DNA from: Deltaproteobacteria bacterium
GTDB taxonomy: Bacteria > Desulfobacterota_B > Binatia > Binatales > Binataceae
Assembly (NCBI GenBank): GCA_021827465.1
Contig: JAKAVX010000019.1
Location: forward strand, 1 to 13,300
Direction of reading: 5' to 3'
Length of the DNA stretch: 13,300 nt
The number at the start of each line of letters is the position of its first letter. Within the stretch, counting starts at the first letter, position 1. The notes beneath the pieces were generated by a model that was not told the origin of the DNA, searched no databases, and was given only the letters and a program-made list of their open reading frames with translations. The position numbers were made by a program, and so were the translations under genes. Below are positions 1 to 8,700 of the stretch, one piece after another.

Positions 1-62
1 CCCGCAACTGTATGGAACCGGCGCGCCTCGCGCGTCCGCTCCGAGTCAGGAAACCGGCCGAA
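1..62 (+). ncRNA. Cobalamin riboswitch, 3' part (5' part outside window)
   Basis: Two conserved blocks of the class-I adenosylcobalamin riboswitch are visible: CCCGCAACTGTA at 1-12 (the B12-box core) and CCGAGTCAGGAAACC at 41-55, close to the consensus CGAGTCAGGAGACC that closes the aptamer. Between them is a short GC hairpin (GCGCG 21-25, CGCGC 29-33), so the usual longer variable arm is shortened. The aptamer's first helices must lie upstream of base 1. It sits about 137 nt before the TonB gene's GTG, which fits the known use of this riboswitch to repress B12-uptake genes when cobalamin is plentiful. I see no clear terminator in the leader (63-199), so control may be at translation initiation; that part is inference. 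Confidence 0.8.
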
Positions 63-199
63 TCGTCCGAGCCGATTGGACCTTCGCGGGTGAGGGAGGC
101 TTCAGGAGTCAACGTTCTTCCGCGCGCGCGTCACCGTCGCGACGCCTCGCAGTCGTCTCCTGGCCCGTCGTTCGTGTTCGTCCCTCGGCGGGAGTTTCA

Positions 200-1090
200 G
201 TGGACGACAGGCGATCCGCAACAAAGCCTCCCGAGAATCTTTCGCCGCCGCACGCCGGCCGGCGCCGGATTCTTGCGTTCGCGGCTTCGATTGCGGCCCA
301 CGCGCTCGCTATCGCGGCGATCGCGTATTTCGCAGCGCCGGTCGTCCGTCCGCATACCGACTGGATCATCCTTCGCGTCGGCAATCCCGGTATCGGCCAC
401 GATATGAATCCCGGAGCGTCGGGACACGGCGCGGCGCTTGCCCGCCTCGAAGCGCCCAAATCGAATCCCGCGGAAATCAAAACGCCCCCGCGCCACAAGA
501 TTGCGCGCGCCCATCCGCGGACGCATCTCCGCAAACGGCCGACGCACCCCGTTCTCGCGCACAAGGAAAGGCTACCCGCGAATCGCGCCTCGCTCGGCGG
601 TATGAAGCCGAATCCGGTTGCTCGAAAAACGGTCGTCGCCAAGGTTCCTAATCCGCCCGCCGCCTCCGATAACGCGGCGCGCGATTCCGGCGCGACGAAA
701 CCGGCCTCGCAGACGGGCGGTGTCCCGGCGGGAATGGGAAACGGTATCGGCGGTTACGGCCTCGACGATCGCGGCTCCGGCGTCGGCGCGGGCATGAGTT
801 CGGCCTACGCGCGGTACGGAGAGAATCCGGCTCCCGAATATCCCGACGAGGCGCGCCGCAGCAACGAGCAGGGCACGGTTCTGCTGCGCGTGCTGGTCGA
901 TATCGACGGCTCGGTGAAGCAGGTCGAAATCGCGCACTCCTCGGGCTTCGGGATTCTCGACGACGCGGCGCGCGAGACGGTGCTTCGTCGATGGCGCTTC
1001 GTGCCGGCGCGCGCGAGCGGAGTCGCGGTGAAAAGCTGGATCAGGGTTCCGATTCGTTTCGCGCTGACCGAGGCCGACTCGGGATTGTGA
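200..1090 (+). CDS. TonB-family energy transducer (probably B12-regulated)
   Basis: Couples the inner-membrane proton motive force, through ExbB/ExbD, to outer-membrane TonB-dependent receptors. The 296-residue product has a short cytoplasmic N-terminus, one membrane anchor (about 24-48, rich in Ala/Ile), a long periplasmic Pro/Lys/Arg/Gly-rich spacer (about 85-200), and a classic TonB C-terminal domain (about 207-289). That domain shows the PAPEYPDEARR start, GTVLLRVLVDIDGSV strand and the DDAARETVLRRWRFVPA helix/strand. The GTG start at 200 is supported by GGGAG at 190-194, five bases upstream. The spacer is Arg/His-rich and less purely Lys-Pro than in E. coli TonB. The cobalamin riboswitch upstream implies a dedicated role with a BtuB-like receptor. 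No exbB, exbD or btu gene is in the window, so partners are inferred. The C-terminal domain call is firm; the substrate is less so. Confidence 0.9.
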   Translation: MDDRRSATKPPENLSPPHAGRRRILAFAASIAAHALAIAAIAYFAAPVVRPHTDWIILRVGNPGIGHDMNPGASGHGAALARLEAPKSNPAEIKTPPRHKIARAHPRTHLRKRPTHPVLAHKERLPANRASLGGMKPNPVARKTVVAKVPNPPAASDNAARDSGATKPASQTGGVPAGMGNGIGGYGLDDRGSGVGAGMSSAYARYGENPAPEYPDEARRSNEQGTVLLRVLVDIDGSVKQVEIAHSSGFGILDDAARETVLRRWRFVPARASGVAVKSWIRVPIRFALTEADSGL

Positions 1091-1165
1091 GACGTCAGAT
1101 CGATGAGGGTGGGGCCGGCGCGCGGGCGTCAGCGGGGGCCTCGCGTTCCCCGCGGTCCGGCGTTT

Positions 1166-1193
1166 TTGGCCGCCGCGCGGACCGTGGTATAAG
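1166..1193 (+). promoter_or_regulatory. Possible sigma-70 promoter for the secreted protein gene
   Basis: TTGGCC (1166-1171) and TATAAG (1188-1193) are separated by 16 bases and lie about 30 bases before the start codon at 1223. The -10 box is good and the -35 only fair. It is the only AT-rich patch in this GC-rich gap (1091-1222). Confidence 0.4.
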
Positions 1194-1222
1194 GCATCCT
1201 GTCCGAAAGCGGGGAGGGAACG

Positions 1223-1729
1223 ATGAGCGAAAGGACAGGCGTGGCGATAGTCGCGACTTTGGCGGCCGGCCTTTTCATCGGGGCGCTTACGATGCCTTCG
1301 AGCGCCAGCGCAATCGAAGTCAAGAACGATCTCTACACCAAGCACGGGAAGATGGAGCGCGGGCCCGCGCCGCGTAACCCTCTTACCCCGGCGCTGCGCA
1401 AGCAACTGGCCGAAACCGTCTCCTACGAGTCGGAGAAATACCTCGACGAGGAAAGCGTCAAGAAGTCCGAGGGCAAGTTATACGTCGATATCGAGCACGC
1501 GAAGTTCTCCTACATGCCGATGATGAAAAACGGCAAAGTGGACGTGCTGGCCAAGCTCGAAGCGGCGGAGTATCGCGGGCGCAAGGACGATCCCCATAGC
1601 CTCGGCAGGGCCACCGGCAAGCGCAAGACGCTCGTCTTCAACTACCGTCTCGACGGCAACAAGTGGACCGAGGTCGAGCCTCCGAAGTGGGAGGATGCGA
1701 CCACGACCGCTTCGGCGAAAAAGAAGTAG
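1223..1729 (+). CDS. Small exported protein of unknown function
   Basis: I do not recognise this 168-residue protein. It starts with a clear Sec-type signal peptide: a hydrophobic stretch at about 7-23 and a probable cleavage site after SSASA (residue 30). The mature part is hydrophilic, highly charged and Lys-rich, with mixed strand/helix character (KLYVDIEHAKFSYMPMM about 86-102, then KTLVFNYRLDGNKWTEVEPP about 136-155). It ends in a Lys tail. No cysteine, transmembrane segment or known catalytic motif is visible in the mature part. The ATG is well supported by GGGGAGGGA at 1211-1219. The 132-base gap after the TonB gene with a promoter-like pair suggests a separate transcription unit. It is probably periplasmic; any function would be a guess. 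Confidence 0.8.
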   Translation: MSERTGVAIVATLAAGLFIGALTMPSSASAIEVKNDLYTKHGKMERGPAPRNPLTPALRKQLAETVSYESEKYLDEESVKKSEGKLYVDIEHAKFSYMPMMKNGKVDVLAKLEAAEYRGRKDDPHSLGRATGKRKTLVFNYRLDGNKWTEVEPPKWEDATTTASAKKK

Positions 1730-1773
1730 AGCTTCGCGGGCGCTTGCGGCGCACCCGGGACTTTCGGGCGCGG

Positions 1774-1802
1774 TCGGCTCCCGTGCGCGCGTGAGATATA
1801 CT
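1774..1802 (+). promoter_or_regulatory. Possible promoter giving a leaderless yqeY-like transcript
   Basis: TATACT (1797-1802) is a near-consensus -10 box. Its end is only 8 bases from the GTG start at 1811, and there is no Shine-Dalgarno sequence between them. The -35 position (TCGGCT, 1774-1779) is weak. The predicted transcription start would fall at or next to the GTG, so translation may be leaderless. Confidence 0.4.
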
Positions 1803-1810
1803 TTCGGATC

Positions 1811-2251
1811 GTGAAGGCCAAGCTTCAGGAAGATCTCAAAACCGCGATGAAGGCCGGCGACAAGGCGCGCACCATGGTGCTGCGAAGCCTGCTCGCCGAG
1901 ATTTCCCGCTACGAAGTCGAAAAGAACGTCCGCCGCGAAGCCGACGAGGCCGCGATAACCCAGATCGTCAAGCGCGAGCGCGCGCGCCGCGAAGAGGCGC
2001 TCGAATTCGCCCGCAAAGGCAACCGCCAGGACCTGATCGAGCAAAACGAAGCCGAAATCAAGGTGCTCGAAAGCTATCTTCCCGCCGCCGTCTCCGCCGA
2101 CGAGTTGCGCGCCGCGGTCGAGGCCGAAATCTCCTCGGGCGCGTCGCAGATGGGGCCGATTATGAAGGCGCTGCGCGACAAGTTCGGCGCCCGGCTCGAC
2201 GGCAAGGCCGCCAGCGAGACGGTCAAGCAGGCGCTTTCGAAAAAATCCTGA
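1811..2251 (+). CDS. GatB/YqeY domain protein
   Basis: This is a 146-residue protein of the usual YqeY length and layout. An N-terminal helical part begins KLQEDLKTAMKAGDKARTMVLRSLLAEI, a middle part carries the family's hallmark pattern (AEIKVLESYLPAAVSADEL, about 80-98), and a C-terminal part ends MGPIMKALRDKFGARLDGK...VKQAL. The family shares the tRNA-binding C-terminal domain of GatB, the amidotransferase subunit that makes Gln-tRNA or Asn-tRNA, but stand-alone YqeY proteins have no well-proven role. YqeY genes often lie near rpsU, dnaG or rpoD; none is visible here. The GTG at 1811 is chosen because the family's first helix starts there. There is no good ribosome binding site, and a -10-like TATACT lies 8 bases upstream. 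The family call is confident; function is open. Confidence 0.9.
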   Translation: MKAKLQEDLKTAMKAGDKARTMVLRSLLAEISRYEVEKNVRREADEAAITQIVKRERARREEALEFARKGNRQDLIEQNEAEIKVLESYLPAAVSADELRAAVEAEISSGASQMGPIMKALRDKFGARLDGKAASETVKQALSKKS

Positions 2252-2319
2252 CCGCAGTCCGGTTCATCGATGCGAAATCGCAGCCGCCGCTTCGCGTCCG
2301 CGGACGTGATCGCTCGCGG

Positions 2320-2349
2320 TTGACGCCCTTTGGCGTTTGCCTCTATTCA
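2320..2349 (+). promoter_or_regulatory. Possible promoter for the epoxide hydrolase gene
   Basis: TTGACG (2320-2325) is one base from the -35 consensus. A weak -10, TATTCA (2344-2349), follows after 18 bases. It lies in the 206-base gap between the YqeY-type gene and the hydrolase gene and would give a leader of about 100 nt. Nothing else was recognised in this gap. Confidence 0.35.
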
Positions 2350-2457
2350 CTTATGCAGTTGGGAATTCGCCCGGCCTGACGGAACGCGGCGGGCATAGCC
2401 GGCGCGGCGTCGTGTCCGGATCGGCGGCGGATTCGCAAGGATCGTCGGGAGGAATTG

Positions 2458-3612
2458 ATGGCCCAGAAGATTGAGCCGTTTCGAATCGCAGTTGCCGACT
2501 CGATGTTGGCCGATCTCAAGGAACGGCTGGCACATACTCGTTTTCCCGACGAAATCCCGGATAGCGGATGGGAATACGGCGCCAATCTCGCCTATCTGAA
2601 GGAACTCGTCGAATACTGGAAGACCAAATACGACTGGCGAAAGCACGAAGCGGAGCTCAACCGGTTTCATCATTTCCGCGCGAGCGTCGACGGGCTTGGA
2701 ATTCACTTCATCCACGAGCGGGGCAGGGGCCCGAATCCGAAACCGCTTCTGCTGCTCCACGGATGGCCCGGATCCGTCTGCGAGTTCACCGAAATAATCC
2801 CGATGCTCACCGACCCGGCCTCGCACGGCGGCGACCCAGCCGACGCGTTCACCGTGGTCGCGCCCTCGCTGCCCGGCTACGGCTTCTCGGATCATCCCGC
2901 GGCCCGTGCGATGAATATCCAGGCGATCGCGGAAATCTTCCTCAAGCTGATGACCGGCGTGCTCGACTACCAGCGTTTCGGCGCGCAGGGCGGCGACTGG
3001 GGCTCGGCGATCGTGTCGCGCATGGGCGAGGTTTACGAGCCGAACCTGTACGGGGTTCACATCAACATGATCTCGGTCGGGCCCGCCGAAGGACGCAACG
3101 CTCCCGATCTCACGCCCGAGGAGCGGGTCTTTCTGGGCGATATCGAGCGCTTTCGCCAGGGCGAGACCGGCTATCAATGGATACAGGGAACCAAGCCGCA
3201 GACGCTCGCCTACGGGCTTAACGATTCGCCCGCGGGGCTGTGCGCGTGGATCGTCGAGAAGTTCCGCACTTGGAGCGATTGCCACGGCGACGTGGAAGAG
3301 AGCTTCACGCGCGACCAGTTGCTGACCAACGTGATGGTCTACTGGGTGACGCAGACGATAAATTCATCGACCCGTCTTTACTACGAGGTGCGCCATCATC
3401 CGTGGCGGCTCAAGCCCGGAGCGCGTATCGAGACGCCGACCGGGATTGCGATCTTCCCGGCCGAGTTGATTCGCCCGCCGCGCAGTTGGGCCGAGCGGAT
3501 CTACAACGTCAAGCGATGGACCGTGATGCCGGCGGGCGGGCATTTCGCCGCGATGGAGGAGCCGAAGTTGCTCGCCGACGATATCCGCGCATTTTTCCGC
3601 GAGATGAAATAG
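2458..3612 (+). CDS. Epoxide hydrolase, microsomal (EHN) type
   Basis: Alpha/beta-hydrolase that opens epoxides to diols through a covalent ester intermediate. The 384-residue length is typical of bacterial members. An N-terminal EHN lid-type domain (about 3-110, with FRIAVADSMLADLKERLAHTRFPDE) precedes the catalytic fold. Visible active-site elements are HGWPGS (101-106, oxyanion hole), the nucleophile Asp180 in GGDWGS, Glu336 in FPAEL (equivalent to mEH Glu404), and His362 in GGHFAAMEEP. STRLYYE (304-310) probably supplies the tyrosine that activates the epoxide. All catalytic residues are present. The ATG at 2458 is preferred over the TTG three bases earlier because GGGAGG (2447-2452) is ideally spaced. 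It is convergent with the ABC-F gene 19 bases away. No signal peptide, so cytosolic. The natural substrate is unknown; detoxification or terpene/fatty epoxide catabolism is plausible. Confidence 0.93.
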   Translation: MAQKIEPFRIAVADSMLADLKERLAHTRFPDEIPDSGWEYGANLAYLKELVEYWKTKYDWRKHEAELNRFHHFRASVDGLGIHFIHERGRGPNPKPLLLLHGWPGSVCEFTEIIPMLTDPASHGGDPADAFTVVAPSLPGYGFSDHPAARAMNIQAIAEIFLKLMTGVLDYQRFGAQGGDWGSAIVSRMGEVYEPNLYGVHINMISVGPAEGRNAPDLTPEERVFLGDIERFRQGETGYQWIQGTKPQTLAYGLNDSPAGLCAWIVEKFRTWSDCHGDVEESFTRDQLLTNVMVYWVTQTINSSTRLYYEVRHHPWRLKPGARIETPTGIAIFPAELIRPPRSWAERIYNVKRWTVMPAGGHFAAMEEPKLLADDIRAFFREMK

Positions 3613-3627
3613 CGCGCGGACGCGCGC
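3612..3627. terminator. GC hairpin between convergent genes (weak terminator candidate)
   Basis: GCGCGC (3612-3617) and GCGCGC (3622-3627) can form a six-pair stem with a GGAC loop in the 19-base gap between the convergent stop codons. There is no T tract on either strand, so it is not a canonical intrinsic terminator. It may only pause polymerase or mark the junction. Confidence 0.25.
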
Positions 3628-3631
3628 GCCG

Positions 3632-5626
3632 TCACTTGCCGGCCGCAGGCTCTGCGCCTTCGCTTTCCATCTCGAGCAGTTCCGCGTACAGCCGTTCGGT
3701 CTCGGCGCCGAGCTGCTCGTAGCGCGCGATGAGCCGGTCGGCGTCCTTGCGCGCGAGATAGAAATTCGGGTCATTCATCTCCGCGCCGAGCGCGGTGCGT
3801 TCGGTTTCCTTCTCCGCGATCAGCGCTTCGAGTTTCTCGCGCCGCCGTTCGTTACGCTCGCGCCGGCGTTTCGCTTCGCGCGAAGCCTCGCGGTTCTCAC
3901 CGTCCGCCGACGCGCCGTTTGCGTTGACAGGCGCGGCCGCGCGAGGGGTTGGCGCGGGCGCTCGCGCCGTCGGCTCCGCGGCGAGCGCTTCGTTCTCGGC
4001 CTTCTTGCGCAGGTAGTCGTCGTAATTGCCGAGGTAACGGATTGCGTGCCCGCGTCCGACCTCGATCACTTCGGTCACGAGTTCGTTCAGCACGTGGCGA
4101 TCGTGGCTGACGAGCAGCACGGTGCCGGGAAAGCGTCTGAGCGCTTCGAGCAGGGTGTCCTTGGCAACGATATCCAGGTTGTTGGTCGGCTCGTCGAGCA
4201 GAAGGCAGTTGTTCCGATGGGCGAGCACTTTCGCAAGCGCAAGCCGCGCGCGCTCGCCGCCCGACAGCACGCCGACCCGCTTCATCACGTCGTCGCCCGA
4301 GAACAGCATCGCGCCCAGGATTGCTCGGAGCTCGGTTGCGCCAAGTCCTTCCGCGCTCGAGTCGAGTTCCTCGAGCACGGTCTTCCGGTAATCGAGTGCT
4401 TCGGCAAGATTCTGCGCGAAGTAACCGACGCACACGCCGTCGCCAACCTTGCGCTCGCCGCCGCTCAGCGTCTCGACGCCCGCGAGCAGCTTCATCATCG
4501 TGGACTTGCCCGCGCCGTTGGGCCCGACCAGCGCTATCCTGGCGCCGCGCTCGACAGCGAGGTCGACGCCGTCGTAAACGCACAGCTCGCCGTAACGCTT
4601 CGCCGCGCGGGTCAATTCGAACACGCGCCGCGCGCCTCTCTCGCACGTCGGAAAGGTTATCGAGGGCGGACGTTCCATCCCGGCCGGAGGCTCAAGCCGC
4701 TCGAGCTTGTCGAGCTGCTTGATGCGGCTCTGTACGAGCTTGGCCTTGCTCGCCTGGTAGCGGAAGCGGCTGATGAATGCCTCCATCCGCTCGATCTCGG
4801 CGCGCTGCTTTTCGTAGGCGAGACGTTCGGCCTCGAAGCGGACCTCGCGCGCGCCCAGATAGAACGAGTACGGTCCCGCGTATTCCGTGAGCTTGCCGCG
4901 CGAAAGCTCGATCGTGCGATTGGTCACCCGGTCGAGAAAATAGCGATCGTGCGAGACCACCATGATGCCGCCGCGATACGAGCCGAGGTAATCCTCCAGC
5001 CAGTTGCGCGCTTCGATATCCAGATGGTTGGTCGGCTCGTCCAGCATCATGAAGTCGGGCTGGTCGAGCAGCATCTTGGCGAGCGCAACCCTCATCCTGA
5101 CGCCGCCGGAAAACTCGGCGACGTCGCGGCCGAGATCGGACTCGGTGAATCCGAGCCCGAACAGCACCGCTTCGGCGCGGCTCTCGGCGCCATAGAAATC
5201 CGAATGCTCGAGTTCGCTCAGAACTTCGCCGAATTCCTGGAGCGCCGCGTCGTGGGCCGGACCCGACGGCTCGCTACTGAGAATCTTCTCGAGTTCGCGC
5301 CGGCGCGCGTCGAGTTCCTGGAGACGGGTCAACGCCGAGAGCGTCTCCTCGATCAGGCTTCGTCCGCCCATCTCGGGCGCGTCCTGGTGCAGATATGCAA
5401 CACGGGCGCGTTGCGGCAGCGTGACTCGCCCGGAGTCGGGCTGCGTCTCGCTCGCGATTATTTTCATCAGAGTGGACTTTCCAGCGCCGTTTAGTCCCAC
5501 CAGGCCGACTCTGCCGTTGTCGGCCATCGACCACGAGACTTCGGCAAGAATCTTGCGTCCACCGAATGAGCGGGAGATGTTGTCGAGGCTCAGCACGTTT
5601 CGATCCGACGATCGTACCAGCCCCAT
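3632..5626 (-). CDS. ABC-F family ATP-binding protein (Uup/YheS-like)
   Basis: Soluble tandem-ABC ATPase of the family that binds the ribosomal E site and rescues or tunes translation. The 664-residue product has two full nucleotide-binding domains. Domain 1: Walker A GLNGAGKST (44-52), signature FSGGVRMR (about 172), Walker B plus MLDEPTNHLD (194-203). Domain 2: GPNGAGKST (368-376), LSGGERARL (454-462), LLLDEPTNNLD (475-485). The charged inter-domain linker (about 255-315, FRYQASKAKLVQSR) is the P-site tRNA interaction motif. A Pro/Ala-rich stretch leads to a C-terminal coiled coil (about 578-655), as in Uup and YheS. The first signature has Phe for Leu. There are no membrane segments, so it is not a transporter. 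The ATG at 5626 is chosen over one 51 bases upstream because GGAG sits five bases before it. It is divergent from the TPR/PIN gene. The exact subfamily is uncertain; a resistance role is not indicated. Confidence 0.94.
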   Translation of the reverse strand: MGLVRSSDRNVLSLDNISRSFGGRKILAEVSWSMADNGRVGLVGLNGAGKSTLMKIIASETQPDSGRVTLPQRARVAYLHQDAPEMGGRSLIEETLSALTRLQELDARRRELEKILSSEPSGPAHDAALQEFGEVLSELEHSDFYGAESRAEAVLFGLGFTESDLGRDVAEFSGGVRMRVALAKMLLDQPDFMMLDEPTNHLDIEARNWLEDYLGSYRGGIMVVSHDRYFLDRVTNRTIELSRGKLTEYAGPYSFYLGAREVRFEAERLAYEKQRAEIERMEAFISRFRYQASKAKLVQSRIKQLDKLERLEPPAGMERPPSITFPTCERGARRVFELTRAAKRYGELCVYDGVDLAVERGARIALVGPNGAGKSTMMKLLAGVETLSGGERKVGDGVCVGYFAQNLAEALDYRKTVLEELDSSAEGLGATELRAILGAMLFSGDDVMKRVGVLSGGERARLALAKVLAHRNNCLLLDEPTNNLDIVAKDTLLEALRRFPGTVLLVSHDRHVLNELVTEVIEVGRGHAIRYLGNYDDYLRKKAENEALAAEPTARAPAPTPRAAAPVNANGASADGENREASREAKRRRERNERRREKLEALIAEKETERTALGAEMNDPNFYLARKDADRLIARYEQLGAETERLYAELLEMESEGAEPAAGK

Positions 5627-5672
5627 GTGAGCTCCGAAAGCCGGGGTGCAGCGGACGCGACGAGCCTCGCGC

Positions 5673-5701
5673 TTCACCTTCGATTTACAAAGTGTTATAG
5701 A
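5673..5701 (+). promoter_or_regulatory. Possible promoter of the large TPR/PIN gene
   Basis: TTCACC (5673-5678) and TATAGA (5696-5701) are 17 bases apart. The -10 ends 10 bases before the ATG at 5712, so the transcript would have almost no leader. A second pair, TTTACA (5684-5689) and TACATT (5706-5711), is possible but would start inside the gene. On the minus strand TATAAC (5694-5699) overlaps the same bases and could serve the ABC-F gene, giving back-to-back -10 boxes in an 85-base divergent gap. Confidence 0.4.
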
Positions 5702-5711
5702 AAGCTACATT

Positions 5712-8700
5712 ATGACATCCTTTGGTCCGCCCTATCCGATGCCCCGAAGCGCGGGCGAGTTTCAGAGGCTCTGCCTGAGACTTCTCCGGCGCCATTGGCA
5801 GCTTCCGCATCTCGAGCGCTTCCGCGATTTCGAACGCCGCGAGCTCGGTATCGACCTGCTCGAGGTGAGCGGACGGCCGGCGCTTCACGCGGTGCGATGC
5901 GAGCTGCGCGAGATGCGAGAGGCGCCGATCGCGGCCGAGCTCAAGGCGGCCGTGGATCGCGCGGCGGCGCTGGGGCTTCCGATCGGGACTTTCGTGATTG
6001 CGACGACCGCGTGGCGTTCCAAGGCGCTGAAGCGCGCGCTCTTCGACCTGAACCGCGCGCTTCGCGTGGCCAACATGTTCGCGGTCGAGGTGCTGTGCTG
6101 GGAGGATATAGAGGATCTGCTCGACGAGTACCCGGACGTGATGGCGAGGTTCGAGTCGACGCCCAAGCGCCAGGCATTGTCCAAGACGGATTCGCGATGC
6201 CGGTTCGAGCCGCGCGCGGTGCCGATACCCGTGCCCGAGCAGCCCGACGACGTCTCGCACGAGCTGGACGCCGCCGTGGCCCTGGTGGAACGGCGCGACT
6301 ACCAGATGGCGCGGCTTCGCCTGATGCAGCTTCGCGAGCGCGGATGGCCGGCGATGAACCAGGGCCAGAAGCTTGCCCTGCTCACCAGTCTTGCGCTCGC
6401 CTGGCTCGGCGAAGGCGAGGACCGCAAGGCGGCGATGCTGTTTATCGCGGGCCGCTCGCTCGGGGCCGAGGACGAGAGCGCATGCACCAACGAAATCCTC
6501 GCTTACGAGCTGCTGGGTGAATACGAGCACGCCTGCTCGCTCGCCGAAACCGTAAGCGCGCGGTTCCCGGCAAGCGGCCGCGCGCTCGCGCTATGGCTCA
6601 ACAATCTTCCCCCGGTGGAAAACGTGGGAGCGCTGCGTTTGCGGGTACCGGCGGCGCTCGCCGGCGATCCCGAGGTGAATACGGTGCTTTCGCGCCGCGC
6701 GATCGGACGCGGCGATTATCCGCGCGCCGAGGAGTTCGCCCGCAAGGCCTCGCAGGCGAGCCCGCAGAGCGCGGACGCATGGCTGTTGCTCGGGCAGGCG
6801 ATCCTCCTCTGCGAGATACAGGCCGCTCCGGTAATCGCCGGCGCCGAGCGGGTGCGCGAGGCCGAGGAATGCTTCAGCCGCGCGGCCTCGACGGCGACCG
6901 AGACGGGAGCCGTCGCGATCGAGGTTCAGTCCCTGATTGGCCGCGCGCAGGCGCGAATCGCGCTGCATGACGCCGACGGCGCCGGACGCGATATCGAGGC
7001 CGCCCACGCGCTGGAGCGCGAGGACGCCAACGGACTTTGCGAATACGGCATCCTGCTGCGCTCACGCGGCGAGCTTTCCGACGCAATCGAGGTCTTTCGC
7101 CGCGCCATGCGTATCGGCGGACGCGACGACGCCGAGTACCATCTGGGCGTCACCCTTTACGAGCGCGCCGCCCCTGGCGATCTGCAGGAATCGGTCGCGT
7201 TGCTCGGCCGCGCGGTGCGCGAGACCGGCTCGGTGGCCTCGGGCGATTACCTGTTCGCGGTTTCGGCCGCGGTGGATACGTTTTCGGCACTGGAGCGATG
7301 GCATGAGGCGGAGGAACTGCTGGCCGAGGTCGATGCGGAACGGGTTTCACATGTCGCGCTTTTGGCTCTGAAGGGACGGCTCGAACTGTCGCGCGGCAAC
7401 GTCAGCGACGCCTCGCGGCTGGCCGATGACGCGCTTTCCGAGGTCAGCTCGGAAGCCGACCCGCAGCATAAACGCAAGCTTGCAGCCCTGCTCCACGACC
7501 TCGGACGCTACGCCGAGGCGCTGGTGCTGTGGCAATCAATAAGCGCCTCGGGCGGCGGCACGGCGGTTGACATGCGCCGGCTGCTCGAATGCGCCAACCG
7601 GCTCGGACGCGAGGATATCGTACTGGAGGGGTGCCGCGACCTCCAGAACAGCGGCGACCTCGGCGCGGGCGCGCTTGAGTTCGAGTTTGAGCTTCTCGAG
7701 CGCAACGATCCCGAGCAGGCGCTCGAGCGGCTCACCGAGCATCTCAAGCGCCATCCCGAGGATCGCGTGATGCGCCTTCGCCGCTCGGTGCTCGCGCGCA
7801 GGCTCGGGCGCAAGGAGCTCGTCGCCGATGATACGCAATCGATGCCACCGGCGCGCGACGTTCTGCCGAGTCTCGGGCGCGTCGCGGTGCAACTGATGCG
7901 CGAGGCGGGACGTCCCAACGAGGCGCTCAGCTACGCCTACGAGCTGCTCAAGCGCAACCCGACCGACGCCGACGCCCATCGCGCCTATCTTTGCGCGCTC
8001 GGAGCGCTCGGCGCGATGCCGGTGGTGCCGGACTTCGAGACCGCACAGCCGGGATGCGCGGTCTGTTTCGTTGAGCCGGAGGATGGCGCCGATCAATGGG
8101 TAATCCTTGAAGACTCGCCCGAGGTCGATGAATCGGCGGGCGAGTACGGCCCGGCCCATCCGCTCACCCGCCAACTTAGGGGACGTCGTCCGGGCGACAA
8201 GTTCACGCTTCCCGACTCGCCGCGCCTGTCGCGCCGCTCGGCGGTGGTCAAGCGGATAATCTCGAAGTACGCCTACCGCTACCAGGATTGCCTGGACGGG
8301 TGGGAATCGCGCTTTCCGGGCCTTCCCGAAATAGAGATGGTGCAAAGCGCTCCGCGCGCCGCCCTGCCCGAGGAGCATCCGGGTGCGCCCGCGCCGGCGC
8401 CTGTGCCGAACGGCTCGCGCGAGAGCGCGATCGAGCACGCCGTCGAAGCGTACAGGTCGGGAACCCTCTCGATTCACGGAGTCGCCGAGCGCGCGGGTCT
8501 TGGCAATCTGCAGGCGGTCCTGATGCTCGCTTCGCGGCCCGACGCGCAGATCAAATGCTGCGAGGGATCCGAGGACGAGCTCAACGCGGCGCTTTCGGCG
8601 CTCGACCGCGCGGACACGGTGGTGCTGGATCTGAGCGCGATCGCGACGCTCTGCCTGCTCGGCAGGCTTGGCCTGCTCGGGAGCTGGCCGCGCCATTTCA

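Noticed and set aside
2347..3285. About 310-codon minus-strand open frame opposite the epoxide hydrolase
   Set aside because: The plus-strand gene has a complete catalytic set and good start signals, so the antisense frame is a shadow.
4046..5494. About 480-codon plus-strand open frame opposite the ABC-F gene
   Set aside because: It mirrors the ABC-F coding sequence, whose Walker and signature motifs are intact. It has no ribosome site and no domain of its own.
5646..5711. Upstream GTG start for the large TPR/PIN gene
   Set aside because: This stretch holds promoter-like -35/-10 boxes on both strands and has no ribosome site. The ATG at 5712 fits better.
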